NCBI GenBank assembly: GCA_016194635.1
Contig: JACQBC010000010.1
Span: forward strand, 237,447-301,446
Reading direction: 5' to 3'
Origin: Gammaproteobacteria bacterium
GTDB lineage: Bacteria; Pseudomonadota; Gammaproteobacteria; UBA6429; Thiohalophilaceae
Length of the DNA: 64,000 nucleotides
Below, one piece after another: positions 26,694 through 35,262 of this stretch. The notes beneath the pieces are model-generated. The model had not been told where the DNA came from and searched no databases. It worked only from the letters and a program-made list of their open reading frames with translations. The stretch's first letter is position 1; every line of letters begins with the position of its first letter. Made by a program: the position numbers and the translations under genes.

Positions 26694-27560
26694 TTATTTT
26701 GTTACACACTTGCCAATCGATCCCGCCAGACACGTCACTCCATCGATCCAAATTGCGTGCGCTAAATTGGCGCCTTCGAGATGGGTGTTATTCAATTTAG
26801 CCAATTTAAAATTGGCATAACTTAAATCGCTATGGCTCAAATTAGCATTGGTCAAATCAGCCCCGGTAAAATCCGTCCCCTTGGCCTGACCATTCTGCAG
26901 CTCAACATAACTTAGATTGGCCTGGAAGAATATCGCGTAAGAAATATTCGCGGCGTTTAAATTGCTACCGAATAAATTGGCGGTAGCGAGGTTGGCGCCC
27001 ATGAGTTGGGAATGTTGCAAATCCGCTTTGATGGCCTGTAGAGCTTGTAAATTGCAGTTACTCCAATTTACAGCCGCTGCCGGTTTGGCGTTGCACTGTG
27101 CGCCGCTTACCGGCGTTGGAATAAATTTTAGCCCGGCAAACACCGCCGCGCCGAGGACCAGCACCACCAGCACCACTCCTCCAAAGATCCGTTCACGCTG
27201 TTTTTTGATCAATACCAGGGTGGATTCGCGCTGAAAGCGATATTCCAACTCACTATAACCCTCGGGTTCACGGCGCCCGGGTCCGATACGCTCATGCTCG
27301 GAGCTGTCGCGGCGTTCATTACGCCGCTCATCCGCCCAACGCCGCGCCGCGGCTAAACGTTCGCGCGCGACCGGGTCGGTGTTGTCGGCCTTGAGCACAG
27401 CGGGGATTAACTCCGCGACCTGCTGGACCGCCAGCCACTGGGTTTTATCCTTGCTGACCTCATCGGCCAGGGCCAAGCGCCCGAGTAAGATCGATTGTTG
27501 CAGCTGTTTGAGGGGAAACGGGCCACTGATCTTGTTTTGCTTACGGATGTACCAGTTCAT
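26694..27560 (-). CDS. GYF-like/pentapeptide-repeat membrane protein
   Basis: About 288 residues. The N-terminus MNWYIRKQNKISGPFPLKQL...ADEVSKDKTQWLAVQQV resembles the bacterial GYF_2 module. A charged, arginine-rich linker (about 65-120) leads to one transmembrane helix (about 125-145, FGGVVLVVLVLGAAVFAGL). The C-terminal half holds about nine A(N/D)LxxA-type pentapeptide repeats (for example ANLATANLFGSNLNAANIS). The start is ATG 27560; the open frame begins with GTG at 27575. Predicted cytoplasmic GYF part and exported solenoid. Function unknown. Divergent from fliK. Confidence 0.75.
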   Translation of the reverse strand: MNWYIRKQNKISGPFPLKQLQQSILLGRLALADEVSKDKTQWLAVQQVAELIPAVLKADNTDPVARERLAAARRWADERRNERRDSSEHERIGPGRREPEGYSELEYRFQRESTLVLIKKQRERIFGGVVLVVLVLGAAVFAGLKFIPTPVSGAQCNAKPAAAVNWSNCNLQALQAIKADLQHSQLMGANLATANLFGSNLNAANISYAIFFQANLSYVELQNGQAKGTDFTGADLTNANLSHSDLSYANFKLAKLNNTHLEGANLAHAIWIDGVTCLAGSIGKCVTK

Positions 27561-27671
27561 GGGGATGTGAGCCACGCCTTGAAGTTAGTTTGATACCGGA
27601 CGCTATTGGGGGTATCCCGTTACTATTCGGCAGGTAGCCGACGACACTTTAACCCTAACGACCTCTTGCCC

Positions 27672-29039
27672 ATGGAAATTAAAGGCCCGACCAGTATTCA
27701 AGCCCCCACCCCCGGTATTGTGGCTACGGTGGTGGCCACACCTAGCGGGATGAGCACCGCGCAGTCCCCCAGCCCCGCCGTGGATCTGGTGCAATTGTCA
27801 GGGTTGCTGGCCCTGCTACAGCCGGGCCAGCAACTTGAAGTGATGGTAGCTGCTCTGGAAGACAACCACCTTTTATTACAACTTCCCGCGCCGCTGGTGG
27901 ATGCGCAAGGTAATCGTACTTGGATCCAGTTGCGTACCCCAGCAACGATTCCGGCACAGGTTGGGCAAACCCTGCAACTGGAAGTCGTGGACGCCAACCC
28001 GGCTGCCCCCCTGTTGAAACTTACCCGCAGCACTACGCCCGCAATGAATCTACAAACCGCGTTGCAGCTAGCTTTGAATAAACAACAACCCGCGGCGCCG
28101 TTCTACGCCACAGTGGCGGTCTTGAATCAACCCGCCACGGCGGCCGTACTCCAAGCATTACCTTCAGAGGTACGCGCACTGCTCCAATTGGTATGGCGGC
28201 AATTACCCGAAGAATCGCAATTACAATCCGCCTTGGCCATCAAACAAGCGCTGCAACACAGTGGCGTATTCCTAGAAGGCAATATAGCCCATCAAAGTGA
28301 AAACACCTCCGGTGCGGTGGGCTTGGATCTACGCGCCAGTTTATTGCGTTTGGCCTCCGCCTTACGCGAAAACCTCACTGCAACAAACCACGGCCCCTCC
28401 CCTGCGGCTGCTTCAACGCTTACCCCCTCCGTTGAAATCTCGCCACGCAGCGCGGCTACCGCCGCATTAGCTCATGCGCGGGAAGTAGCCCCGGCGCCTC
28501 ATCCGAACCTACCCGAGGCGCAAGCACGCGCGGTTGCTTCCGCGACCCTACTAAACTCCACTGAACACGGGCTCACGCAATTTTTGCAACAAACCGAGGC
28601 GGTCCTGGCGCGAATGCAAACCCATCAATTGCAAATGGCTACAACCGATACGGCGCATAGCGGCTGGTTGCTGGAGTTGCCGGTACGCCACGGCCAGGGG
28701 GTCGATTTATTTGATCTTCGTATTCATCCGGACGGCCACGAACAAAAATCCACTAAACCCAGTCATGGCTGGACAGTGATGTTGGCGTTCGACTTGGCCG
28801 GTTTGGGTCCGATGCGGGTCCAAATCAGTTTACAGCAGCACACGATTTCCACGTATTGGTGGGCCAGCCATGAACGCACCGTGGCCTTGTTTAATGATTA
28901 TGTCGATACCTTCAAATCGCGGCTCCAGGCCAATGGATTACGGGTACAGCATTTACACTGTCAAACCGGTGTACCCAAAGCAGGGCCAAGCCAAAAACCC
29001 AGTCACTATTCTAATACCTCGGTGGATGAACGCGTATGA
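27672..29039 (+). CDS. fliK: Flagellar hook-length control protein FliK
   Basis: About 455 residues from ATG 27672 (MEIKGPTSI). Secreted molecular ruler that sets hook length and switches export specificity through FlhB. The N-terminal two thirds is low-complexity, rich in Ala, Gln and Pro; the C-terminal Flg_hook domain (about residues 340-435) includes DLFDLRIHPDG, PMRVQISLQ and FNDYVDTFKSRLQANGLRV. It lies outside the main flagellar block, next to fhlB, with which it overlaps by 4 bp. Confidence 0.87.
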   Translation: MEIKGPTSIQAPTPGIVATVVATPSGMSTAQSPSPAVDLVQLSGLLALLQPGQQLEVMVAALEDNHLLLQLPAPLVDAQGNRTWIQLRTPATIPAQVGQTLQLEVVDANPAAPLLKLTRSTTPAMNLQTALQLALNKQQPAAPFYATVAVLNQPATAAVLQALPSEVRALLQLVWRQLPEESQLQSALAIKQALQHSGVFLEGNIAHQSENTSGAVGLDLRASLLRLASALRENLTATNHGPSPAAASTLTPSVEISPRSAATAALAHAREVAPAPHPNLPEAQARAVASATLLNSTEHGLTQFLQQTEAVLARMQTHQLQMATTDTAHSGWLLELPVRHGQGVDLFDLRIHPDGHEQKSTKPSHGWTVMLAFDLAGLGPMRVQISLQQHTISTYWWASHERTVALFNDYVDTFKSRLQANGLRVQHLHCQTGVPKAGPSQKPSHYSNTSVDERV

Positions 29040-29341
29040 ATGACCCTGGCAGTGAACGCACCGTCACCTTGGCCGTTGCCTTGCAATACGATGAGCTGCA
29101 AGCCCCGCGTGTTACCGCCAAGGGCAGTGGCGATCTTGCGCAACAAATCTTAGAGATCGCACGCCGGCACCGTGTGCCGTTACAAGAAAACAGCGAGCTG
29201 GTGAAACTATTATCCAACATCGAATTAGGCGACCAGATACCCCAGAGCCTGTACCTGGCCGTGGCCGAGGTGATTGCCTTCGCGTATTTACTCAAGGGCA
29301 AGGTTCCCGCCAACTGGCGTGCGCCGGAGTTTGCTGGATAG
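29036..29341 (+). CDS. FlhB C-terminal-domain homologue (FhlB-like)
   Basis: 101 residues matching only the cytoplasmic C-terminal part of FlhB: VALQYDELQAPRVTAKGSGDLAQQILEIARRHRVPLQENSELVKLL...IPQSLYLAVAEVIAFAYLLKG. Such stand-alone copies occur next to fliK in many bacteria and can replace part of FlhB function in export switching. It lacks the NPxH autocleavage site. Overlaps fliK by 4 bp. Confidence 0.88.
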   Translation: MNDPGSERTVTLAVALQYDELQAPRVTAKGSGDLAQQILEIARRHRVPLQENSELVKLLSNIELGDQIPQSLYLAVAEVIAFAYLLKGKVPANWRAPEFAG

Positions 29342-29421
29342 CGCGGGTGTGGTGCATCAATTTATAAATAACACCTGGCCGCCATCGGCGATCAAACTTG
29401 AACCGGAATCGTGTGAATTAT

Positions 29422-29549
29422 TACTGAGTCACATGGGCAGGATACCCTCCCACCAAGACACGCCGTCAATACCTCCCTGTAGACTCGACAGCAGCATCCC
29501 TGCGGCGGACGGTCTTGATGGGAGGGTATCCTGCCCATGTGACTCAGTA
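29422..29549 (-). repeat. Long palindromic repeat, copy 3 (inverted)
   Basis: Arms 29422-29459 and 29512-29549 are complementary over 38 bp with one C-A mismatch. The core lies in the opposite orientation to the other copies: on the minus strand it reads CGCAGGGATG, then TCTACAGGGAGGTATTGACGG. Its inner 8-bp stem has two mismatches, so this is the most degraded copy. It is located between the convergent fhlB-like and DUF2802 genes. Confidence 0.9.
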
Positions 29550-29572
29550 GTAAAGGGATCGGCAGTGCCGGA

Positions 29573-30082
29573 TTATGCAGATTTTCCCACCGCGTGCAGC
29601 ATATGAATCAATTTGGCTTCGTGGTGGCTGATGCCGGACTGATAAATAATCTCACTCACGCTGGCGCCGTGCCGTGCCAATTGGATGGCATAGTCGTAAG
29701 GGTGTGCCGCATAATCATCGGCGATCGGCCGGAAGTTCACTACCGTAGGGCTGGACTGCGGCAATGTTTTTTCTGGCTTGGCTTTTTCCGTGAACACCGG
29801 CTTGACAGGAGCAATGGCCAGCGGCGGTTGTTGCTTGAGTTGCCGCTGTTGACGCTCGATCTCGCGTACCTTGCCGCCAACACCTACCGCGGCGGTGGTC
29901 ATGGCACGCATTTCATTGCGGATCCGATCTAATTCAATTTGCATTTGGCGGAACCGACGTCGTGCGCGGCCACGATTCCAAACCAGTAGCAGTAGCAACA
30001 ATACACTGCTAGCCCATACCCAGAGCGGCAATGGGCTTAGCAGTGGTGCGAGCTGTTGTAACAGTGCATTCAGCGCTGACAT
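29573..30082 (-). CDS. DUF2802 membrane protein of the chemotaxis operon
   Basis: 169 residues: a transmembrane helix (about 20-36), a coiled-coil-prone basic/glutamine-rich segment (about 40-85), a linker, and a C-terminal DUF2802 domain (YDYAIQLARHGASVSEIIYQSGISHHEAKLIHMLHA) with a helix-turn-helix look. A gene of this family follows cheW in pseudomonads. Function unknown. It starts directly after the stop of the small gene at 30083 (TAA then ATG). Confidence 0.85.
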   Translation of the reverse strand: MSALNALLQQLAPLLSPLPLWVWASSVLLLLLLVWNRGRARRRFRQMQIELDRIRNEMRAMTTAAVGVGGKVREIERQQRQLKQQPPLAIAPVKPVFTEKAKPEKTLPQSSPTVVNFRPIADDYAAHPYDYAIQLARHGASVSEIIYQSGISHHEAKLIHMLHAVGKSA

Positions 30083-30265
30083 TTAGGCGTACTCGTCAAT
30101 ATGGTTAACCGCGGGCACCGCGATAATCTGGTGAAGTTCGCTATGAACGACCCGCCGTTGATCTGCACGTTTAGCGCTAGCCAAAACATCTAAGGCGGGT
30201 AGTGTCTGAGCAGCACGCGTCGTGCCTCGGCCCTGACGTTGTGTAAATGACGCTGACTCGGCCAT
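30083..30265 (-). CDS. Small hypothetical protein between cheW and DUF2802
   Basis: 60 residues, basic N-terminal half (SFTQRQGRGTTRAAQ) and AVPAVNHIDEYA at the end. It is not a membrane protein. Its TAA abuts the next gene's ATG with no spacing and it starts 18 bp after the cheW stop, so the layout looks operonic. No family recognised; the ribosome site is weak, so the call is tentative. Confidence 0.45.
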   Translation of the reverse strand: MAESASFTQRQGRGTTRAAQTLPALDVLASAKRADQRRVVHSELHQIIAVPAVNHIDEYA

Positions 30266-30283
30266 GGTTGTATCTACCCTAGG

Positions 30284-30760
30284 TTATAACGAGGCCACAT
30301 CGCGCCATTCGTTGGTGGAAAGTAATTTATCCACATCCACCAGAATCAGCAACTCATCGCCATGACTGGAAACTCCCTGGATATATTTGGAACTTTCGTC
30401 GCTGCCGACGTTCGGCGTGGATTCAATTTGCGAGGCGCGCAACTCGGCCACCTCGGCGACACTGTCCACCAAGATGCCGACCACTTGGTCATTGGCTTCA
30501 ATGATCACAATGCGCGTAGCGTCCTCGGGTTTCTTCTCGGGTAAACCAAAACGTTTACGCGTATCGATCACCGTCACCACATTGCCGCGTAGATTGATAA
30601 TCCCCAGCACATAATCCGGCGCCCCCGGGACAGGAGCGATTTCGGTCATGCGCAGGACTTCTTGTACCTGCATTACCTTGATGCCGTATTTCTCGTTATC
30701 GAGGAAAAAGGTCACCCATTGGATGACGCTGTCACTCATATTTACCGCCGCTTGGCCCAT
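30284..30760 (-). CDS. cheW: Chemotaxis coupling protein CheW
   Basis: 158-residue scaffold that links receptors to CheA at the inner face of the membrane. The CheW fold covers most of the protein: WVTFFLDNEKYGIKVMQVQEVLRM, PDYVLGIINLRGNVVTVIDTRKRFGL, IVIIEANDQVVGILVDSVAEV and GDELLILVDVDKLL. An AGGAGA ribosome site 6 bp before ATG 30760 fixes the start. It follows parP after a 175-bp gap. Confidence 0.96.
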   Translation of the reverse strand: MGQAAVNMSDSVIQWVTFFLDNEKYGIKVMQVQEVLRMTEIAPVPGAPDYVLGIINLRGNVVTVIDTRKRFGLPEKKPEDATRIVIIEANDQVVGILVDSVAEVAELRASQIESTPNVGSDESSKYIQGVSSHGDELLILVDVDKLLSTNEWRDVASL

Positions 30761-30935
30761 GGTTGGTCTCCTGCTAATGGCATGTCGGTCGCGAGTGCCT
30801 GTGTCAAAATACGGTCACGGCGCGTTCCCAGGTGGATAAGTGCATTTCCTATGCCAGATGAATGACGTTTCTTTAAGAACGGCTGTCCCTGTACGGCCCC
30901 TCGAGGGTGACATAGAGGCTTACGCGATCGCGGGG

Positions 30936-31727
30936 TTATTCTCGGAACGCCTTGACCGGCATTTTATCCGCCAACATCTGCGCAAAGGCCGTAGCGTCGA
31001 TCAGGGCACACATATGCGCTACCACGGTACCGGCCAACCAACGACGTTGGGTTCTTGACGTTCGCCAACGCACATCGTCGGGCTTGAGGGTGATGACCTC
31101 GTCGATGGCATCACAGGCCAACCCGTATTTACTGTCTTGGATCAGCACGATGCGGGTGATGCGTTGCTGCGGCACATCCACGGCTAAATCGCGTAATCGA
31201 TCCGCGGGCAGTACCAGTCGCGCGGTGTCGATCAAGGCAACGTTGCGACCAAGATACGGCATCAAACCCAAATAAAAATCGATGTGACCGGGCATTTGGG
31301 TTACCGCGGTGTTTTGCCATTCCAGCACGCCGTGCAGATCCACTAACGGGACCGCCAGGGTCAATCCGGCGACTTTAAATAATAACGCCTGGAAGCAACC
31401 GTGCGCCCAGGCGGGTAAGGGTTCTGGTGCGGGCGCGGCCTCGGCTATTACCTTGGGTGTGGCAGCGGGGACGGTAACCACCGGCGGTGTGATATCTGAA
31501 GGTGGTGCAATGGGTGGTAACGGTATAGCCAGGGGTTTTAATACAGGCGTAACCACCTGTGTTTGTGATGGCGTGGCGTGCGGACGGACGGGTTGGGCCG
31601 GGGGATAATGCGTCGCGGCTGGCTCGGTGGCTGATTCAGCATAGGTTTGCACATCACGCATCAAGGATTCAAAAAAATCATCCAAGGCTTGTTGCTGTTC
31701 GACCAGTTTTTGGATGGGGGCTGTCAT
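30936..31727 (-). CDS. parP: ParP-like CheW-domain protein
   Basis: 263 residues from ATG 31727, which overlaps the parC stop as ATGA. The N-terminal third (about 1-125) is a proline-rich linker; the C-terminal part is a CheW-like domain (ALLFKVAGLTLAVPLVDLHGVLEW, YLGLMPYLGRNVALIDTARLVLP, RIVLIQDSKYGLACDAIDEV). A CheW-domain gene next to a ParA-type gene is the ParC/ParP layout that tethers chemotaxis arrays at the pole in polar gammaproteobacteria. The open frame extends upstream to 31901 but that part lies within parC. Confidence 0.83.
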   Translation of the reverse strand: MTAPIQKLVEQQQALDDFFESLMRDVQTYAESATEPAATHYPPAQPVRPHATPSQTQVVTPVLKPLAIPLPPIAPPSDITPPVVTVPAATPKVIAEAAPAPEPLPAWAHGCFQALLFKVAGLTLAVPLVDLHGVLEWQNTAVTQMPGHIDFYLGLMPYLGRNVALIDTARLVLPADRLRDLAVDVPQQRITRIVLIQDSKYGLACDAIDEVITLKPDDVRWRTSRTQRRWLAGTVVAHMCALIDATAFAQMLADKMPVKAFRE

Positions 31728-32521
31728 GAACTGAGCACCTTGGGTTGGGAGGGTGTCTGGGGTTGCACCTCGGCTGTTAAGTGTTGCAATAAAGCCAAAT
31801 ACGCCTGTGCGCCACGGCTGGCGGGGAGGAAACAGGGTATGGGTAGCCCCTGCCGGCTGGCATCCCGGAATTGGGTATCCAGCGGGATCACGCCTTGCCA
31901 TAATATTTCGGGGTATTGTTCACGCAATAACTGTAGACTTTCGTGCGCCGCGCGAGTGCGCCGGTCAAACATGGTGGCGACAACGGTATAGGCCAAGGCT
32001 TGTTTGCGCGATTTCATGATCATTTGCAAGGTACGCACCATCCGCTCTAAACCTTTGATGGCCAGAAATTCGGATTGTACCGGAACCAGTAAATGCTCCG
32101 CCGCCGCCAGCGCATTCACCATTAATACTCCGAGGATGGGCGGGCAATCGATCAGGCAATAATCAAATCGATCAAAACACGTCACCAAGGCGTTGCGTAA
32201 CACCAGCCCCTTGCCTTCTTGGTTGCCTAATTGCCGATCCAAGGTGGCAACCGCGGTGGACGCGGGAATCAATTTAATGTTTTCAAAGCGCGTGTCGACG
32301 ATGATCTTAGCCACCGCCGTGGGCGGTTGTTGAAATAAATGATATAAACTGGGCTGTTGCGTATCAGGATCAAAACCAAAATACGCGCTGAGCGAACCGT
32401 GTGGATCTAAATCGACCAACAACACACGTTTGCCTTGCAGGCTTAACCATCCCGCCAATGACACCACCGTGGTGGTTTTACCTACCCCGCCTTTTTGATT
32501 TGCCGACGCCCACACACGCAC
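31724..32521 (-). CDS. parC: ParA-family ATPase, ParC-like
   Basis: 265-residue ATPase with the deviant Walker A QKGGVGKTTT, Walker B DLDPHGSLS and CLIDCPPILGVL. In this operon position (motD-parA-parP-cheW) the family member positions chemotaxis clusters at the cell pole rather than segregating DNA; here that is inferred from context. It overlaps parP by 4 bp and follows motD by 11 bp. Confidence 0.87.
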   Translation of the reverse strand: MRVWASANQKGGVGKTTTVVSLAGWLSLQGKRVLLVDLDPHGSLSAYFGFDPDTQQPSLYHLFQQPPTAVAKIIVDTRFENIKLIPASTAVATLDRQLGNQEGKGLVLRNALVTCFDRFDYCLIDCPPILGVLMVNALAAAEHLLVPVQSEFLAIKGLERMVRTLQMIMKSRKQALAYTVVATMFDRRTRAAHESLQLLREQYPEILWQGVIPLDTQFRDASRQGLPIPCFLPASRGAQAYLALLQHLTAEVQPQTPSQPKVLSS

Positions 32522-32532
32522 TGGGTTACTCC

Positions 32533-33375
32533 TTACGGTGATGCGGCAGCGGGGGTTGCGTTAATCGAGTTTTCCTGACCTTCAATCCTCGCCACCCGCC
32601 GGGCATTTTTATCCGCCAGGATCACCACCCGCACACGGCGGTTGGCGCGCCGCCCGTCAATCGAATTATTATCGCCGATCGGCCGGTATTCGCCATAACC
32701 GATGGCGGACAAACGCTCCGGCGCCACCCCTTGTTTTACGAATAGATGCACCACGCTGGCCGCGCGTGCCGCTGACAACTCCCAATTGGAAGGATAGACG
32801 GCGTTTTTGATCGGGAAGTTATCAGTATGTCCTTCCACGTCAACATAATTCGGCAAGTCTTTTATTACCATCGCCAATTTCGACAAGGGCGCAAACGCTT
32901 CCTCTTCCATGTCGGCGCTGCCGCTGGAAAATAAAATACTGGTGTTGATTTCTACTTCCACCCAAAGATTATTGCGGTTTACCTTGATCAGATCCTTGTC
33001 GATTAACGGTTTAAGACTGGCGGTTAGCTGCTCGGCGATCTTGATCATGTGTTGGGAGGGTAGTTCCACCGGCTTGGGTGGTTCAAGGTGGATGGGCTTG
33101 GGGACACCCAAGGCATCGGGTTGCGGCGCAAAATTTTCAATCGGTTTTCCGACCTGTACCGGTTCAAGTGATTTCGGCGGCGTGTTAAAGGCCGCCACCA
33201 TGGTATCGGATAACACCCGGTACTTACCTTCGTTAACCGAGGAAATGGCATACATCACGACAAAAAATCCAAATAATAAAGTAATAAAATCCGCGTATGA
33301 AACCAGCCAACGATCCTTGCTGGAATGCTCATCGGAAGAAGCGGCTGGACCGCGACGCTGGCGGCGGGCGTTCAT
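32533..33375 (-). CDS. motD: Flagellar stator protein MotD (MotB-type)
   Basis: 280 residues: one transmembrane helix (about 22-45) carrying the ion-binding aspartate in VSYADFITLLFGFFVVMYA, a proline-rich plug/linker (about 70-105), and a C-terminal OmpA-like peptidoglycan-binding domain (VEGHTDNFPI, SNWELSAARAASVVHLF, GANRRVRVVIL-type end). Partner of motC, which it overlaps by 4 bp. The motif around the aspartate is compatible with proton use. A second stator pair is encoded at 59.2-61.1 kb. Confidence 0.92.
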   Translation of the reverse strand: MNARRQRRGPAASSDEHSSKDRWLVSYADFITLLFGFFVVMYAISSVNEGKYRVLSDTMVAAFNTPPKSLEPVQVGKPIENFAPQPDALGVPKPIHLEPPKPVELPSQHMIKIAEQLTASLKPLIDKDLIKVNRNNLWVEVEINTSILFSSGSADMEEEAFAPLSKLAMVIKDLPNYVDVEGHTDNFPIKNAVYPSNWELSAARAASVVHLFVKQGVAPERLSAIGYGEYRPIGDNNSIDGRRANRRVRVVILADKNARRVARIEGQENSINATPAAASP

Positions 33376-34112
33376 CGGATAAATCCCAGCAACTTGGTTT
33401 CAATGTTGCGTGGGTTTTCGCCTTCAGCAATCGACACCACGCCCTCGACGATCATCTCGCGATAACGCACTTGGGTGTGAATAATGCTTTTGAGTTTATT
33501 GGCGATTGGCAGGAAAACCAGATTGGCCGACGCCACGCCGTAGATCGTGGCGACAAACGCCACCGCGATCCCTCCGCCTAATTTACTCGGGTCGCTTAAA
33601 TTTCCCATCACTTGGATCAAGCCCAGCACCGCGCCAATGATCCCAATGGTGGGACTATAGCCACCCATGCTTTCAAAGATCCGCGCCGCGCTGAGGTCGT
33701 GATGCTCCTTGGTGGTAATATCCACGTCCATGATGTTGCGAATATTATCCGGCTCGCTGCCATCGACCAATAATTGCAAGCCTTTGCGGGTAAAGGGATC
33801 GGTTTCGGTTTCTTCAATATTCTCCAAGCCCAATAAACCTTCCTTGCGGGCGATATTGCTCCACGAAACCATTTTTTCTATGGCCTGTTCGGTTTGTAGC
33901 TTTGGCGGCACAAAAACCCAGCCTGTCATACGCATACCGCGTAGAAAGGTGCGTAGCGGCGACTGCAGCATTACCGCGCCAAAAGTTCCGCCTAATACGA
34001 TCAATATGGCCGGGCCATTGAGCAAGGTAGATAGATTCCCGCCTTCTAAGTACTGCCCGGCCAAAATCGCCGCCACCCCGAGCAGTAAACCTATAAGGCT
34101 GAGAAAGTCCAT
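33372..34112 (-). CDS. motC: Flagellar stator protein MotC (MotA-type)
   Basis: 246 residues with four hydrophobic helices (about 1-20, 30-50, 150-172, 182-204) and a cytoplasmic loop with the charged rotor-facing segment ARKEGLLGLENIEE. The helix-3 region EHHDLSAARIFESMGGYSPTIGIIGAVLGLIQVM matches the family. Forms the channel with MotD. It follows cheB by 6 bp, the same order as motCD in Pseudomonas. Confidence 0.92.
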   Translation of the reverse strand: MDFLSLIGLLLGVAAILAGQYLEGGNLSTLLNGPAILIVLGGTFGAVMLQSPLRTFLRGMRMTGWVFVPPKLQTEQAIEKMVSWSNIARKEGLLGLENIEETETDPFTRKGLQLLVDGSEPDNIRNIMDVDITTKEHHDLSAARIFESMGGYSPTIGIIGAVLGLIQVMGNLSDPSKLGGGIAVAFVATIYGVASANLVFLPIANKLKSIIHTQVRYREMIVEGVVSIAEGENPRNIETKLLGFIR

Positions 34113-34118
34113 GGGTTA

Positions 34119-35198
34119 TCATCCAAGCAGGGAAAGCGCCGGGCCGATCTCGCGTAAACTCAGTTCGCGATCACTCAAGCCGGCCTCTTTAATCGCCGCC
34201 GGCATGCCATAGACCACGCAGCTGGCCTCATCCTGGGTCCAAATCCGCGAACCATTTTGTTTTAACAACCGCGCGCCTTCACGGCCGTCGGCCCCCATGC
34301 CGGTCATGACCACCGCCAGGGTTTGGCGTGGAAATAGTTTAGCGATCGAGGCAAAGGTCACATCCACCGAAGGTTTATAGGTTTGACGCGGCTCGGCCTC
34401 GATCACCCGCACCAGCGTGTCGTTGCCGCGTTTTTCAACCAGCATTTGTTTGCCCCCGGGAGCAAGGTAAGCATGGTTGGGCAGTAACACATCCCCGTCC
34501 TGGGCTTCCTTGACGTTGATGGCGCACAAACTGTCCAGTCGTTGTGCAAACGAAGGGGTAAACGAAGCCGGCATGTGTTGGATTAATAACAGCGGCGCGG
34601 GAAAGTTCGCGGGTAATTTGGTTAAAACTTCTTGCAAGGCCACCGGCCCTCCGGTCGACGTACCGATCGCAACCAAGCGAATATCACCTTTGGGAGTGGC
34701 AACGGGTTTTGCAGTGACGCTGGGTTCAACGGATTTGTTATTAACGGGCGAGGTTTTTTTTGCCTGGGCTGCGGCAGGTAGGGCACTGCGCGCCTGCACC
34801 GGTCGGTGGGCAAGGCCGCGGATCCGTTCGCATAACAACCGTTTGACTTCGGCGTGATCATTGGAAATGTCTTCAAACCGCTTGGGAAGAAAATCCGCCG
34901 CTCCCGCATCCAAGGCATCCAAGGTCGCACGCGCCCCATCAGTGGTTAACGAAGAAAACATGATGATCGGTGTCGGACGTTTTTCCATGATACGCCGGGT
35001 GGCGGCAATTCCATCCAGCACCGGCATTTCGATGTCCATGGTAACCACATCCGGCCGCAGCGCCAGGGTCTGGTCAATCGCTTCTTGACCGTTGCTGGCG
35101 GTGCCAATGACTTCTAACTGGGGATCGGATTTAAGCATTTCCGCGACACGGCGGCGGAAAAACCCCGAGTCATCCACCACTAAGACACGTATGGTCAT
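34119..35198 (-). CDS. cheB: Chemotaxis protein-glutamate methylesterase CheB
   Basis: 359-residue response-regulator esterase that demethylates receptors. The receiver domain (1-120) has the phospho-aspartate in VVTMDIEMPVLDG. A linker of about 45 aa follows. The CheB esterase domain shows AIGTSTGGPVALQEVL (catalytic Ser), QHMPASFTPSFAQRLD (His) and MTGMGADGREGA (Asp). No cheR is in this window. It follows cheA after 64 bp. Confidence 0.96.
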   Translation of the reverse strand: MTIRVLVVDDSGFFRRRVAEMLKSDPQLEVIGTASNGQEAIDQTLALRPDVVTMDIEMPVLDGIAATRRIMEKRPTPIIMFSSLTTDGARATLDALDAGAADFLPKRFEDISNDHAEVKRLLCERIRGLAHRPVQARSALPAAAQAKKTSPVNNKSVEPSVTAKPVATPKGDIRLVAIGTSTGGPVALQEVLTKLPANFPAPLLLIQHMPASFTPSFAQRLDSLCAINVKEAQDGDVLLPNHAYLAPGGKQMLVEKRGNDTLVRVIEAEPRQTYKPSVDVTFASIAKLFPRQTLAVVMTGMGADGREGARLLKQNGSRIWTQDEASCVVYGMPAAIKEAGLSDRELSLREIGPALSLLG

Positions 35199-35262
35199 AT
35201 AGAGCTCTCCTTGCGGGGCGAGACCGGGTTACGAATGAGTGACTGGACATTGTGTATATACA

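Noticed and set aside
31724..32521. ParA-type gene as part of a plasmid or chromosome partition locus
   Set aside because: No parB or parS is present and the neighbours are motD, a CheW-domain gene and cheW, so the chemotaxis-array role fits better.
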